64,000 nucleotides of DNA from Rhopalosiphum padi. Taxonomy: Eukaryota; Arthropoda; Insecta; Hemiptera; Aphididae. The stretch spans positions 12,269,178-12,333,177 of the forward strand of contig NC_083598.1 in assembly GCF_020882245.1 (NCBI RefSeq). The letters run 5' to 3'. Position numbers and translations under genes: made by a program. This document shows positions 1-13,516 of this stretch, piece by piece (the first letter of the stretch is position 1; the number at the start of each line of letters is the position of its first letter). The notes under the pieces were generated by a model, which made no database searches, was not told where the DNA came from, and was given only the letters and a program-made list of their open reading frames with translations.

Positions 1-902
1 TATAATAATTCATAATATTATATATTTATATATATATATACTGTAGGTATATCGTAAATATTAACAACACTGTACGTCTATTGTAAGACTAGCTCATAAA
101 AGTGAAAAAAGAAATCGAGAATTTTAGTTGTTAGAAGGAAAAGATAAAGAAAGAGGGAGAAAATCAAAAACAACGTTTTTAAATCATTGAAAAACCAATT
201 ATTAGATAAAAGTGAGATCTAGCGAAGTAATCGAGATGGATTAAGACACTGATATAATGATTATTGATGATTACAAATTTTGGTGAAACGTGAGAGATAG
301 TACTAATGGTTAAGTTCTGAGCTTACGAAATGCTGTATAATCAATAATTTATATTATATATATATACCATTAACACATATTATATAATATGGTTATTATG
401 GTGATAGGTTAAGATAATTAAGTAATTTGATTTATGATTTATAGCATTTTAAGTATTTTTAAAGTACTTCAAAAGCATAATATGTCTAAGATATTGATAT
501 AAGTTCAAAATATTTCAGGGATGTGTTGAGTTTAGAATTTTTTTTTATACGGGAGCGTATTATAAAGAGCTATATGGCAACATAGACTTAATTGTATTTG
601 TTGTTGATTTCATCAAATCAATCTTTTGGTTTGGGTATTTATTTTCTGTTTCTTTACAATCATAATATTCATTGATTGATGTAATTATGATTAAACTCAG
701 AAAACGGAATCATATATTATGAAATAAATACAATATACTTGTTTTTTTATTCGTTTTATAAATGTATTCTACAAATATCTTATTTGTTTTAAAAAAGAAT
801 ATTGTATATGTATGAACGTAGTAACTTTTTGAGTACACAGGTGTCAAGGTGGATTAATTAATGATAAAAATTGTATTAAAAAATAATAATGCTTAATTTC
901 AG
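1..902. other. AT-rich intron upstream of the first cyclase exon
   Basis: I see no exon here. The sequence is AT-rich and ends in the acceptor TTAATTTCAG directly before 903. It is most simply the 3' part of an intron of the guanylate cyclase gene, because the exon at 903 begins in the middle of the kinase-homology domain and must have earlier exons to the left. A short TA run lies near 25-41. Confidence 0.6.
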
Positions 903-1079
903 TTGAAAGATTTGCATCATGACCATTTAGTTCAGTTCTATGGAGCGTGCATAGAACCCAATTACTGTTGGCTATTGACCGAGTATTGTCCCAAAGGAAG
1001 TTTACAAGACATTCTTGAAAATGACCAATTTAAACTGGATTGGATGTTCCGGTACAGTCTGATGCATGATATTGTTAAA
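903..1079 (+). CDS. Receptor guanylate cyclase, kinase-homology domain exon A (internal)
   Basis: This internal exon (177 nt, 59 codons, phase 0 at both ends) lies between acceptor TTTCAG (ends 902) and donor GTAATT (1080). It encodes LKDLHHDHLVQFYGACIEP, then LLTEYCPKGSLQDILEN, then KLDWMFRYSLMHDIVK. This is the C-helix to hinge part of the kinase-homology domain of receptor (particulate) guanylate cyclases, which make cGMP from GTP and carry a regulatory pseudokinase inside the membrane. The hinge motif TEYCPKGSLQDIL is characteristic of the family. It joins exon B at 2404 to read HDIVK-GMCYLHS without a frame break. The true start codon is off the left edge; TTG at 903 is an internal leucine codon. 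From memory it seems closer to the insect Gyc32E/CG34357-like branch than to Gyc76C, but the exact orthologue is uncertain, so I give no symbol. Confidence 0.93.
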
Positions 1080-2403
1080 GTAATTATACATAATTTATAA
1101 CTTATCATTATTTACAATTTATATTTATTTCTTTTAACCTTTGTACTGATGTCTACTAATAACAGTCATATTTTATCTTTTTCTGTAAAGAATAATATAA
1201 CATAGCTATTATAACGTATAATAAATACAACCACCGAGTTGTAAGATAATACGCAAGCAATTTTATTTTGTATGCTATGAATGCGTGCGCTGTGTATTAT
1301 TTAAGAACGCGATACCTAAATTAACACAAATTATAGTTAGAAAGAGACCACACTCGCCGTATAGTGATATATTGATCTCGAGTCTCAGCAGTGCGTGGTG
1401 TTAGACCGCAATTAATTTCAGATATAACGATGTGTTGACCACATCATTATTTTGTAGTCTGTTTTTACAATACTCGTGTTTGTAAACGATCGCAATAGTA
1501 TATAAATATGATATATAAAAAAAAATAATAATAACGATAAGATCTCTTTGTATGCATATCATGTTTCATCATACAAAGTTAACTTGGGTCGAAAACAACA
1601 GTTTTCAATTACGAGTTATGTATGTTAAACATAATCTGCAAACCAATGTTTCGTGTACTTTTTTTTGTTATATAAACATTTTAGATATTTTTACAGTCTG
1701 TATTTAATATCATATTTTTTCTGTACATCATAACCAAGGGTTTTCACTAGATGGATGGTTAGTTATTTTATTTTTTTTATACTTTTGTACAATATTTTTT
1801 AGACAATTCTTGATAGAGGAGAGAAAACATTTGAAGTTTTATACATGTATGTTTCTTGTAAATCACTGTGGTTATTTTTTTGAAAATAGAAATAGATATA
1901 TTAATTATTATGAAATGTATAAATAATTATTGCATAAATATGTCTTAAAACTTAAAAGTATGCACGTTAAAAAAGTAAACGAAAAGGCCCAAAAACTTGA
2001 CATCTTATTTACTAAGGTAAATGATAATGATACGTGGTACATGCAAATAATAATTAGAGTGTTTCTAAAATGTATCATATTATCTAGTTAAATTATGAGT
2101 GTATTGATATTATATTTTAGATGTATAACTTTTTTTTTATAAAGGATAAAATTTTTTAAATTTTTATTTTATGAATCCAAATGAATATTTTATCATGTAG
2201 GTTCTTCACAAAGTTACAATATCTAACTCAACTAAACTTTATAATAATTGATTGAGCATTAAATGTTAACAAAATAACGAATTTTTTTGTTGTTGTTATT
2301 ATTTAGATTTTTTAAAAACGTATTTATTTATATTATCTGAGTAGTACAAAAATTATTGTATAATATTTATAAAGGGATACAAATTTTATTGCATTTTTTT
2401 CAG
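1080..2403 (+). other. Intron between cyclase exons A and B
   Basis: The intron has donor GTAATT at 1080 and acceptor TTTTTTCAG ending at 2403. It is AT-rich. The stretch around 1240-1450 is a little richer in CG, but I saw no convincing exon or repeat family there. Confidence 0.8.
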
Positions 2404-2578
2404 GGAATGTGCTATTTACATAGTAGCGAACTTCGCTCTCACGGCGGTCTCAAATCTAGCAATTGTGTGGTTGATAGTAGATTTGTTCTGAAAATTGCCG
2501 ACTTTGGTCTTAGAAGTCTTCGAAATAGTCATACAAATGAATCGAATAGTGACAGTGATTCTTACGCTTACTGGAAAG
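2404..2578 (+). CDS. Receptor guanylate cyclase, kinase-homology domain exon B (internal)
   Basis: This exon (175 nt) starts in phase 0 after TTTTTTCAG and ends in phase 1 before donor GTTTGT at 2579. It encodes GMCYLHSSELRSHGGLKSSN, followed by CVVDSRFVLKIADFGLRSLR and a serine/asparagine-rich loop ending SDSYAYWK. It covers the catalytic-loop and activation-loop region of the kinase fold. The usual HRD catalytic motif reads HGG here, so the catalytic aspartate is missing, while DFG is kept (ADFGL). That combination is expected of the pseudokinase domain of receptor guanylate cyclases, which binds ATP and regulates rather than phosphorylates. The leftover G joins GA at 13101 to give glycine, continuing YWKG-FLWTAPE. 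The identity of the domain is firm; the orthologue is not. Confidence 0.93.
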
Positions 2579-3128
2579 GTTTGTACAATTATTATTTTTA
2601 TTTTCCACCGATAGGTAATGATAAAAAATATTAATATATTTGGTGTGAAATATTAACTTTATGTGTTTATGATATAATAATAATGTAAATATATTATATA
2701 TAGATATATAGATGTATATGTTTGAAAATCAAAAAAAGAATTCCAATTTAAATTGCATATTTTATTCATATATAGTCTGTATGTTAATATAAATCTGATT
2801 TTTTTATAAGGAAAGTCGATAACATTTATCTAGTAAAATATTGTGCATTGGAAATCTTTCCTGATAAATATTTAGTAGAACATTATTATTAAATTTGTTT
2901 TTATATTTATTATTTGTGCAAGTATTATAATAGACTATTATAATCTTGATAATATACTTAATATTGTACGATATATGATTTCTAAATAATGTGCTATAAC
3001 TAGCTATATTTTGTTTACTTAATTTATAAATAGGTATTATTAATTAATTATTAGGTAAATTCGATAGTTATTTACATAGGTAATGTATTATAAATATTAA
3101 TACACTATTAAAAACAAATATTTTATAG

Positions 3129-3245
3129 AAGTCGAATTTTATTGTGTGCGCCCCTGCATTGTTAAAGGAACCTCTGTACAAAATTTCAAATCTCTAGACC
3201 TAGTGGTTTGGTCTGGGCGTTGATGAGTGAATAGGGGTGGTCTCC
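3129..3245. repeat. Repeat-like block, unclassified
   Basis: This block of about 115 bp is clearly richer in GC than its surroundings. It contains GCGCCCCTGCATTG and TGGTTTGGTCTGGGCG, followed by TTGATGAGTGA. The composition change, with no open frame, suggests an old non-autonomous transposon copy; similar CGCCCCTG words recur at 39063 and 61321. I cannot assign a family by reading alone. Confidence 0.3.
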
Positions 3246-4139
3246 TATATGTATATAGAAAATAACGATTCATAATTAAGACAAAATTCATTAAGATATT
3301 CTTATTTTATAATTCATAAATGAATAATCAAATGTAATGTTTATATTATCATTTCTTACACATTTTAGTATGTTTTATACATATTTTGACTTGTTTTAAT
3401 CTATTTATATATATATTAAATTTTCATTGGGGCAAAAACTCTAAAATGTAATTCATGGTTCCTCAAAAGTTTATGTTGTTATTACAAAAATATTTAAAAA
3501 CATTTAAGTTACTTAGGTAATATTTTTTAAGCATTTGAGCGTCAAATGTTCAAGAATTTTAGTTTAAAAAGTTTTAGATTCCGAGAGCAGCGATGAACGC
3601 ATTGATTTTACTGTGATCTTACTTGATTTTTTTGTGGTTGATTACCTATATGTTATTTTTTCAATAAAATGCGTTTTTTGTCAAATAGGGAATGGTTTTA
3701 GATATACAATTGGAGCTGGTTTGTACTTTAAAGTGGTCAATCCTAAAAATGCTCAATACTTATGTATTTTTAAAATCTGGAAAAACAGGCATTTTTATGC
3801 AAATCCAATTTTCGATAAAATGATTTATTGATGTAGGTAACTCAAAATAAACGTACAACTTTAATTTTTTACCTAATAATTATAATTTTATTTTTTATTC
3901 ACAATAAAATTTCGAAAACATTTTAACTCTTTTTCTTTGATTATAATATAGTAATTTATATATTTATATATTTTTGTTTAATTTTTTTTTAAAAATGTCC
4001 ATAAAAAATTATCCGCAGGCTCACAGTTCTTGAAAATTGAATACTAAATCACATATAAGTTATTCTCATACACATATGTACAAAATTATTAAAAATACAT
4101 AGACACATTTTTTTATATTAATTTTAAGTTCGAATTGTA

Positions 4140-4361
4140 ATGAAATTCGTCAAAATCGTAAACAACTTCAAGCTATTTTATAGTAAATTCATAAGAATTG
4201 GACCAAAATTGGCCAAAAAAAGGATAGCGCATGGATATTTGATAGCAAAAGATGACCCACCAATTTTCCAATCATGCAGCATCACGCTCACTATAAAATA
4301 CAGACAATACAAGAAACATAGAGAGAAACTCAAAATAATCCACCTGAATAAAAAAGTTTAG
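4140..4361 (+). pseudogene. Remnant of a non-LTR retrotransposon, C-terminal end of the polyprotein
   Basis: A 73-codon open frame contains AHGYLIAKDDPP, then SCSITLTIK, then YRQYKKHREKLKI. This pattern (HGYL, acidic-PP, a cysteine pair region, LTIKH-like, then xxYxxHRxKL) is the conserved C-terminal zinc-binding tail after the RNase H region in Jockey/I-like non-LTR retrotransposons. The match is strongest over 4197-4330. One cysteine of the expected pair and the usual His-Ile-Leu...Glu-Cys segment after LTIK are missing, consistent with a small deletion. No reverse transcriptase precedes it, so the copy is heavily 5'-truncated, as is usual for these elements. It sits inside the large cyclase intron on the same strand. 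The family assignment is from memory of motif order. Confidence 0.6.
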
Positions 4362-7300
4362 ATCCAAACCAAATAATAAAACGAACACAATTGAATTTTT
4401 TAAATTAATCGAAATATTAAATCTAATATAGCCAACAATGATTACAATGTATATAAATATATAATTATTTAATTTAAAATTGTATTTTTAATTTTTTTTT
4501 CATAAATGTAATATATATAATATATTATATAATGTTAATGTCCTTAGTATCCGTAGCTGAAATTACATATTTTTCAAGACAAATAAAAAAAATCATTTAA
4601 ACTTTTATTTTAGTATCTACGTTTTGAAATTTAATACAAGATTTTTCATGCTCAACTCATAAAATCTAAAAAATGTAATAAGATAATTATTTTTTTATAA
4701 AGATTTTAAGCTCTAATTTGGACAACATTTCTTATTTAATCAATAAATAACGATATGTTAGTTATTTTCAATAGTTTAAAAACATTATTCGTGGGAACTT
4801 AATATGTTATTTATTTTATATTATTATGGATTTTTCTATACGCAATAACATTTTGATTTATTTTAAAATATTATCTATTTATGGGTACGTGGAATATATT
4901 TTTACTTCGTATAATAAATTTAATTTTTTTTTTAAATAATACATCAATACCTACTATAATACTAAAAATAATATCAATGGTTTTAATAGCTACATCTTAA
5001 AAATCATATCACTTGGTGATATAACTTAACCTAGTCATTTATACTTAGATTTTTTTATTTTTGTACACAATGATACATCATTAAATTGAAATTGAAAATT
5101 AACACACCAATAAATAATAGTGGTCCACTTGACACTTAATGTACAGCAGTGTGGTACCCACTTACCTACCTTTTTTTAAATTCAATGTTATTGGTAAAAA
5201 TTAATTCAACCCGTCATATTACTAGTTGTAAGATAAATTATTATTAATAAAATATTAATATTTATATATAATGAAATATATTAATTGGTAATATAGGCTG
5301 ACAGGCAATCTTCGCTTAGAATCGTTATTCTTAGGTAATAATTCATCATTAAATTCAAGCGGCTACCTATATTTCCCCATTTTTGTTAATTGAATAAATA
5401 TAATAACATACAATTGATTTTTTTTAAATGTGTTATTTTCAAATTTAATATAAATTAGAATAATATATGATATTTTTATTATTAACTTCCTTACGAGAAT
5501 ATATTTCAACTTTGATTTGCGATAAATTTATTGAGATTTTTATACGGATTTCCGTAATGGGTAAATAAATTTTCATATGACCGATAAAGAAAAATATCAA
5601 TGTCTTTTTGGAGCCATAAAATTTCGAAATGTTTACTTGTGTAATATCTGCTACTGAAATCACAGGCCATGTAACGACACGAGTCTAGAAAGCCGTCGTG
5701 GAAATACTCTATCAGTATTTTCCGTCATATATCGATGAATAATTTTTATTATTACACGTTGTGAATGACACGTTTTTCTTTTAATTTTATTCTGTAGTAT
5801 TTAAAATAATACTATAACTACCACCACACTGTGTGTTAAGTGTGTTCATAATTTAATATACCTAATACAAATTAAGTGTTTTTAAAATGTGTGTTATAAA
5901 ATAACTAAATAATTGCTTAGGTTTACTATAACTCTATAATTAATATAATATGATAACTATAAACTTGAAAACTGATTTAAAATCAATAATTGTTTGCTTT
6001 TTTTTTTTTTTTAATTGTCTTAGATAGATTTAAGCATACACCCAACGAGAGTTTATAAAACATTACTAATTATATTCATACATTTGACAACTATAATGAT
6101 ATGTTCTCTAATATGGTTTTAAATAATTCCAGCACGTGCAAGAACTATATTTTTGGTCATATTATATTAAATACTTCAATTAGATTCGAAAAATCACTAT
6201 ATGAACATGTATTATTGTTTTACGTTAAAATTAAATTAATTTTATTTGTACTTATAATAGAAAAAAAAATAGGTAATATCTTAAAGTGTATTATATTAGT
6301 AGATATTGATTTATATCATGTCAATAGTCTTACTTTATTTTTTTTAATAACATAATATTATAACAATATTATTTTTTTTAAATAATCAATGAAACAACGT
6401 ATTATTATATATTATAAATGATAACCATATAGATACTATTGAATAAAATATGTTTTTTTAATGTATTGATTAATTTAAATAATAGGAAAAACATTAATGT
6501 TAAATATTTATGTCATTCATTATACGCCATCATTTAATGCATATTCGTGCAGCCGTGTGTATATGTATACCTGTGGGCTGTGCGATTATACGCATTTGTT
6601 GTTTTAACTAAAAATAAGTTGAACGTATTATAAGCTATTTACCTACTGTACGATATGGCTAATTATCTTTAAATTATACACCCCGTAAAAGTTTTTTTTT
6701 CGCTTGTATATTGAATTTTGCTTGAATAAATTATTTTCACATTTTTGAAAGCACTATTACAAACATATATATTTAATGAATGTTATTCATATAATAACGA
6801 TACAATAGATGATATACCGTAAGCTAAATCCGTTAGTTTTAGATCTTGTATTACTAAAATTTAATCAAGGCACGTACAGAACTCTCCCTGTAGATCCTAT
6901 ACGATTATTCTATATTATTTCATGTTAATTAAACGTCGTTGTTATTGTAAGTTACAGCAATAATAACTAAATATCATTGTATTCAATTCTCTTTAGGAAT
7001 TCTTGTGTACATACATATTATGTGTAGTGTGTACGTATAATTATGTCCAGGCAATTAACTATTTTTAATTGTTATTAATACTACTAAGCATTATGACAAG
7101 TGGATAAGAGATTAAGAGCAAAAATAATACCTAGAAGAACAATTTCAATAATTTGCATATTATACATACAATTTTTAATTTTCACAGGTTGTAACCTAAT
7201 ATTTTGGTTTATTTTTAAAATTGAGTCAATTTTACAGGTGCTATTGATTAAACAGAATAAAATAAAGTAAAACAGTATTGATTATTGGTGCACGTACCAT

Positions 7301-10300
7301 GCCTTGCGATATTATCCCATAATTATACGTTTTTCTTTATAATATTATATTATACATGTAAATTGTACAATATACATGTCTGCACAAGACAAGATGCATA
7401 AAAATTATTTTAAACTCAAATTACTATAACAATTATTATATTTTTTTTAAATAATGAATTATGTGATTCATTTCTGACAACGATAGTTCACTAATTTACA
7501 ACGAGAAGTTCAGAATGGCGGAAATCATATCCGAATTAGCTTAATTAAAACCTGGTACAAAGGTACGTCAGAAAGTTCGTTATATGAGCCACTGGACATG
7601 TCCCAATCGTAGCAGATATATTTTGAATAATTCATAGCTGAGTGACAAACGTAAAACCTAAAGTAATAATTAATACACAGCTGACTCGCCTGACCCGTAA
7701 AAATAAATAAAGACATAATATAATAATTCACAGAAGAAATTTGTTAAAAAATAAATTCTTTAGTATACATTAATACCAATTAAAAATTTAATAAACCATC
7801 TAATAATAAATATATGTAGTATAATAGGTTTCTTTAATTGTACATATTGTATTCAGAACACAGGTTCAACAAAAGTTTAGGTGGTTTACACTGTACACGT
7901 ATATTTCGAATAAGCATGTAAAATCACAATCTTATTATGTTTACATGATTATATGTTACATGTTATGATTACTTAAATCAACCATATTGATATAGAACGA
8001 GAAGTAACAAAAAAAATATTTTTTTGATTCTAAACATTTTTTCTTACAATGCTTTATACATTTTGAAAATGTCTACAGCATATAATTTATTATAATAATT
8101 TTTATTGCCTTTTGTAACTCTCGCATACGAGATAAACTTCGACTAAACAAGAATGAAATAAATTTTCATACACGTACACTTTTTGTTCGACATAATTATT
8201 TTTGAAATTAACTTAATATTCCCTCATGTAATTCTCTTTTTACGTAAATATTTGCATAATGCAAGTGAACCAAAAAATCTAATAAAATTAACAATATTAT
8301 TGTAGCGTATATTATATATTCAAAACTCACTAGGCCATTGTGTAGTTATGGTCTTTTGTCATCAAAATATACAATCTAAAGAATTGTAATATTATAGGAT
8401 TTAGCGAAAGACAAGATAATATTACGTTACTACATGAATTTATTAGGCCAGTAAAGTTTCCGTTATGAATCATTAAACTTCTTTTTTTTTAAATTTAATA
8501 ATCCATAGGTACATTGTATTAATAAATACATTACTTTACGATAAGCGTAAAACGTATGTATAAATAATCATAATATAATATATTTATGGTATATATATAA
8601 TATTATTTAACTTTATAGATACTGACGATAGAAGTGCAATAGTTTAAAGATACGCGTTCTTCTGATACAACATACGAATAGTAATATTATTATCATCATC
8701 GTTAGTATCTATAAGCTTATATACGTTATTACAACTTGGCATGGCCGCACTTGAGGATAGATAAATCCATTTGGGCCTTAAAAACTACTGAGCAATGTCT
8801 CATCAATTACAACGTTGATAATGGTTCTATATGAACCGACGTTTAGCGTGGTTTTAACGAAAATTCAAAAAGTATAGGAATCCATTGACATTAAGTTAGC
8901 CAACTTCAACATGAATAAAAATGTATTTGTTTTGAAAAATTATGTTTATGTCTAGTTAATAAGTTTCAAATATCTTTGTTTCAAAAATTATTTATATTAA
9001 ATATTTTTGTTACAAAACGGTTTCGCTAAAGGAAACACATTGGCTTAAATGTTTAAATTGTTGTAAAACTCTTATAACATTCACACAATGTTTTTATGAA
9101 AATATTTATTTTTATTTTTAGAAATGTATAATAATATTAATTGGTAAATTAAATGTTTATATTTAATATACTAATATTACCAACCATTCAAAATCAAGGA
9201 AAATGGAACTAGGAATACACTGAATAATTATGATAGCCGAAATTAACTATAGAAACCATGAAACATAATAATTAATGATAATATAATACAATTTATCTTT
9301 TAAAACATTTTATTTTTATTTTTGACTAATACATGTAACATGGTGAACAACTTATAAAATATTATAGTATAATATAATATTGAAAAAATACGAAAAGATG
9401 GTATTTTCGTATATAAAGCTAAAACAAGAAATACAATTTTTCACTATTTCGTGTTTTAAACAGTTTAAACATCATAAAATTTTACGTGAATAATGTTTTA
9501 ATAATACACATTTTATATGTTTACGTGCCATGTATAATCATTCGATCGTTTCGCTTTTGATTAAATATGTTAAGTTTATATGAGTTCAACTAGACTTACA
9601 ATTATTTTAATCATTTGATGTTTTAAGAGTCGTTTATTATTTTAGAACTTAATAGTTTATGGACCCGTATACTACAAGTTGGACAAATTACAAGCAAATC
9701 CTATATGGCGGTCTCGTTTCGACAAAACCTTATTTTATTGTTACAGCAATTATTATAAACAATGTCGTCCTCGAACATTATTTTCGACAATGATTTATTC
9801 AATTCAATTAATTTGTGGGTAGAGGCGTAAAGTGAGAAACGACCGCCCTATATTTTCATTGTATAAAACAAAACGATATGTAAAAAGTTATGTTTACATT
9901 TTTGAAACGAAATTATAAAAATTATATAATTCAAGTTTTTTTTTTTTTTGTGAAAATTGTACACACATAAGTAGTATATTTCTGCATTTCATCCCATTAT
10001 TCGATATGGCCCTTGAATACCCATCTACTTCGAAAAACATTCCATAAATAATGGTACCACAGTATCTTATTTTGTTATTAAGTTCACGTTCACTTTATTT
10101 GGGCACTTCGCCTCAAGAGTTGAGGTATAGGTATATTTATTTATATTTTGCTTTCATACAAAATTATAAACGCAAAGTCTTGAACAGTAATAATCATATT
10201 TTATTTCCCTTAAAACAACGCGGTAATTGGAATATAAGGTAACAGAAAGTCGTGAATATATTATATATACAAAATTAAATTTACGCGTAACTTAATATAA

Positions 10301-11526
10301 AATATATAACAGTCAAATTTAGTTTGCTTTAAATTGGGCGATTTTTTCTGATGTATCTTGTTTTGCTACATATCTACATTTAATACATTAAAGATAACTT
10401 AAACATGGTGTTTAAATATAGTATGCATAATTATTGTACTCGAATAAGACTTTTGTGTAAAATAATTGATTTTTCATTGTTAATCGTAGTTAGCAAACAT
10501 TTATTAACAATTACTAGTTAAAATAACATTATTGTGTTTTTTTTTTAATTTTAGAAAACATTTTATATTCTATGTATAAAATATAGATACATAATATAAT
10601 GGTAGCTATAATGCTATAACTGTGTAAACATATTTAATCAAAATTAGTTTACAAACTGCAAAATAAAATTGATTAAAAGCTTAGATGGCACTAAAAATTT
10701 AAAAAGTTTCATATTTCATTTGAAATGTACCATAGAATTAACAATTAGATGCCGCTGACAGATTATTCTCGTAACTTATATTTATTTTTCTTATTAAGTT
10801 GTGTCATTTAATAATGTTTAGATTCATATATAAAAATTCTATATTTTATCTAAACCTTTTTTTACAGATTTATAAATAACATAAATTGATACTTCAGGTA
10901 TTAAATACAATAAAGTTTGTGAATTATAATATAATTAAATGCAATGATACATTGTGAATTTATTTAAAATAAAGTAACAACATATCAGGTAAAAATATTA
11001 TTCAAAGAGTAATAATAGAGATGTGATGATTATTATTTTTTAGTTTTTTAAGTAAAATATTAATTTACTGCCAACTTTATTATTATGTTAATACATATAA
11101 TATGCACATTTTTTATAAGTTTCTATAATTCTAAACTTTTCAAAACTTTATTTTAAATAATAATATAATATAATATATAATAAATAGTTTTTTACGATAT
11201 TATTTAAAATTATATATTAAAAACTATTTTTATTTACCAGAATATAGGAATATAGGGAAACATATATTTTTAGATTTACTAGTTAACCATGTTAACTTAT
11301 ACATTTCCACAAATCCTTATCGGTGTATTAATGTAAAATATTATGTTAGTACGTTTAATGAATTTTGAAATATTAAATAGTGTGTATATTTTGAATTATT
11401 TCAAACATTTAACACTAATTCATCCATTAAATTTAATAAGATATTTTGTATATTCTTTATAGTAATTTTCAAAACGGGTAATTGCCATTTACTTAGTTGC
11501 TTTTATGTTTAAAAAGGATGATAATT

Positions 11527-11594
11527 ATTATTTCATAATTAAAATAATATTTTTATAAATGTAAATAATAATATAATTTTAATTATGAAATAAT
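11527..11594. repeat. Long AT inverted repeat (hairpin)
   Basis: The arms 11527-11545 and 11576-11594 are perfect 19-bp reverse complements. Pairing continues inwards with only isolated mismatches, leaving a loop of a few bases, so the whole 68 bp can fold into one stem. It may be a decayed miniature transposon or a cruciform-forming element. It is inside the large cyclase intron. Confidence 0.6.
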
Positions 11595-13100
11595 TTTAAT
11601 TAATAGTTTAATGATAACTGACGTACATAAGAAGCTTATGTGGTTGATAGATTTCCTCATGTGACACTTCTGAAAGGGAGGCACATTTTTATTCAGCTAT
11701 TGTTATGAGTTATAATAACAATTAACTTTAGAAACAGTACAATATTTTTCAGCAAAAATTTAAATTATTGTAAAATTAAATTTATATTCTAGACTCTAGA
11801 CTCATCTGGTTATCTTTATAGCTTTATAGATTTACTGATTTATCATTTATTTCATTAACATTATTGTACAAATTTATCACGGTTGAATATTTTAACGCAT
11901 GGAAGAATGAAATACAACACTGTGGTACTTAAATTCAAAATAATATTATGTCTCTGAATTCAGCAAAGTAATTGAGATGAAAGCTTTACAGTAGTCAGTA
12001 GTTCGAATGACAAAGGTAGAATAACGCTTAGTAGTTCATATCATGTTTGAAGTGATCCAAGTGAGTGTTTGAGAGGAATTTTCACGATGACCTGAACAGC
12101 AAAGATATTTTATTAAAAAAATTGAATAGCTTATAGTTAATACTGAAAGGATAATAGTGGAATACTTTGACTGTATAATAATTTAATATCGGTACTACTC
12201 CAAGGACTTTGTAGTTTGTATGTTTTATTACATTATAAGCTTAGGATATCTACGGTGAATTTCCGGTGTCTCTGAAATGATTTTATAGAATTATAGTTTA
12301 TTTTGCTGCACCTTGTGAAATATGTTATGTACATAATATATACATATATATATATGATCATATACCTATATAATATATTATTTTGTAGAATTTTAATTTG
12401 TAATTGATGTAAAGTTTAATGAGTATGGATGAAATAAAGTCTGAAATTTATTATTTTTCTATCGGCATAAAACGTAAATGCAATCAAAATTTAACAACTT
12501 TTTTTATTTGTATTTATATAATTACACAATTGGTACATAAATTAGTACTATTATAAGAGTATCTACTATCTATAAGTAATACAAAATGTTTATTTATTAT
12601 TTTTCATTATTACTTGCCACTTGATTGATGATAGACAAATACAATACATAATTTTTAAATTATTAATGATTATAAGTTAAATTAATTCATTGCGGTAAAA
12701 ATATATAATTGATAATAAATTGTATTATGTAAAACTACGTTAAACATTTTGTTGATATTTAAATCATTACTCCAGGGGAGCATTGGAAGGTGCAAACTCG
12801 ATTGGAAAGTATTGTATTATAAAAGTTGTTGGTGACTGTTTCTTGAGTGTTTCTATGTAATTTAAGTCTGAAATAAACTATTACAACACATTTAGCTAAA
12901 TTAAAAAGTAGTGAATAAACTTTATTTATAGTATCGTTATAAATTTTTGTGTTTTTACTTTATTAAAATTTTAAAGTACGTTAAAAATGATTATAAATTA
13001 TTATGCTATTTAAATACCCAATTTAACTCCAAATATATAATAACAGTATATTAGTCACGTATGGCTAACAGTGTATAATATATTAGTATGTATTGTTTAG

Positions 13101-13259
13101 GATTCTTGTGGACCGCACCGGAACTTTTGCGGATCAGACATCCACCTCCGGAAGGTACGCCCAAAGGTGACGTATATTCATTCGCCGTGATTGTCCACGA
13201 GATCGTCACTAGACAGGGTCCGTTCTACCTCGGAAACAACGAATCGTTATCACCCAAAG
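13101..13259 (+). CDS. Receptor guanylate cyclase, kinase-homology domain exon C (internal)
   Basis: This exon (159 nt) follows TATTGTTTAG and ends before donor GTCAGT at 13260. It starts in phase 1 and ends in phase 1. With the G from exon B it reads GFLWTAPELLRIRHPPPEG, then TPKGDVYSFAVIVHEIVTR, then QGPFYLGNNESLSPK. WTAPELL corresponds to the kinase APE motif and GDVYSFAVIVHEI to the F-helix with its structural aspartate. GPFYL...LSPK is the familiar end of this segment in natriuretic-peptide-receptor-like cyclases, where it continues with Glu-Ile-Ile. The next exon should therefore begin with AA or AG to complete Glu; I did not find it in this window. Base composition is near balanced, very different from the flanking AT-rich introns. 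Confidence 0.93.
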
Positions 13260-13516
13260 GTCAGTCACAATACTTTATTACCGTTTTTATTATGTTTAGA
13301 TATAACTACACGTGAATGTTATTAGAATTAATAAGATATCGCTAATACGCAGTTACTATATTATAATATACACTATACAATATTATGTAAAATGTAAATA
13401 TTATCATACATTCATACCTGTTGCGCTATCGTTCGGACGACAAGAGTGCAATGCGTGTAAATATTATTATTGACAATCGATAATGTTTTATAATATTTTT
13501 GTCGGACTTTATTCAG

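Larger units (their letters stand above)
2579..13100 (+). other. Large intron (about 10.5 kb) between cyclase exons B and C
   Basis: The donor is GTTTGT at 2579 and the acceptor is ATTGTTTAG ending at 13100. The interior is mostly AT-rich with no other exon I can support. It contains a repeat-like block (3129-3245), a dead retrotransposon fragment (4140-4361) and a long AT hairpin (11527-11594). Slightly richer patches near 7500-7700, 8740-8870, 9660-9740 and 11640-11690 gave no recognisable protein. Confidence 0.75.

Noticed and set aside
6886..6897. CCCTGTAGATCC, matching the 5' part of the miR-10 family
   Set aside because: Only 12 bases match and no complementary arm lies nearby to form a precursor hairpin.
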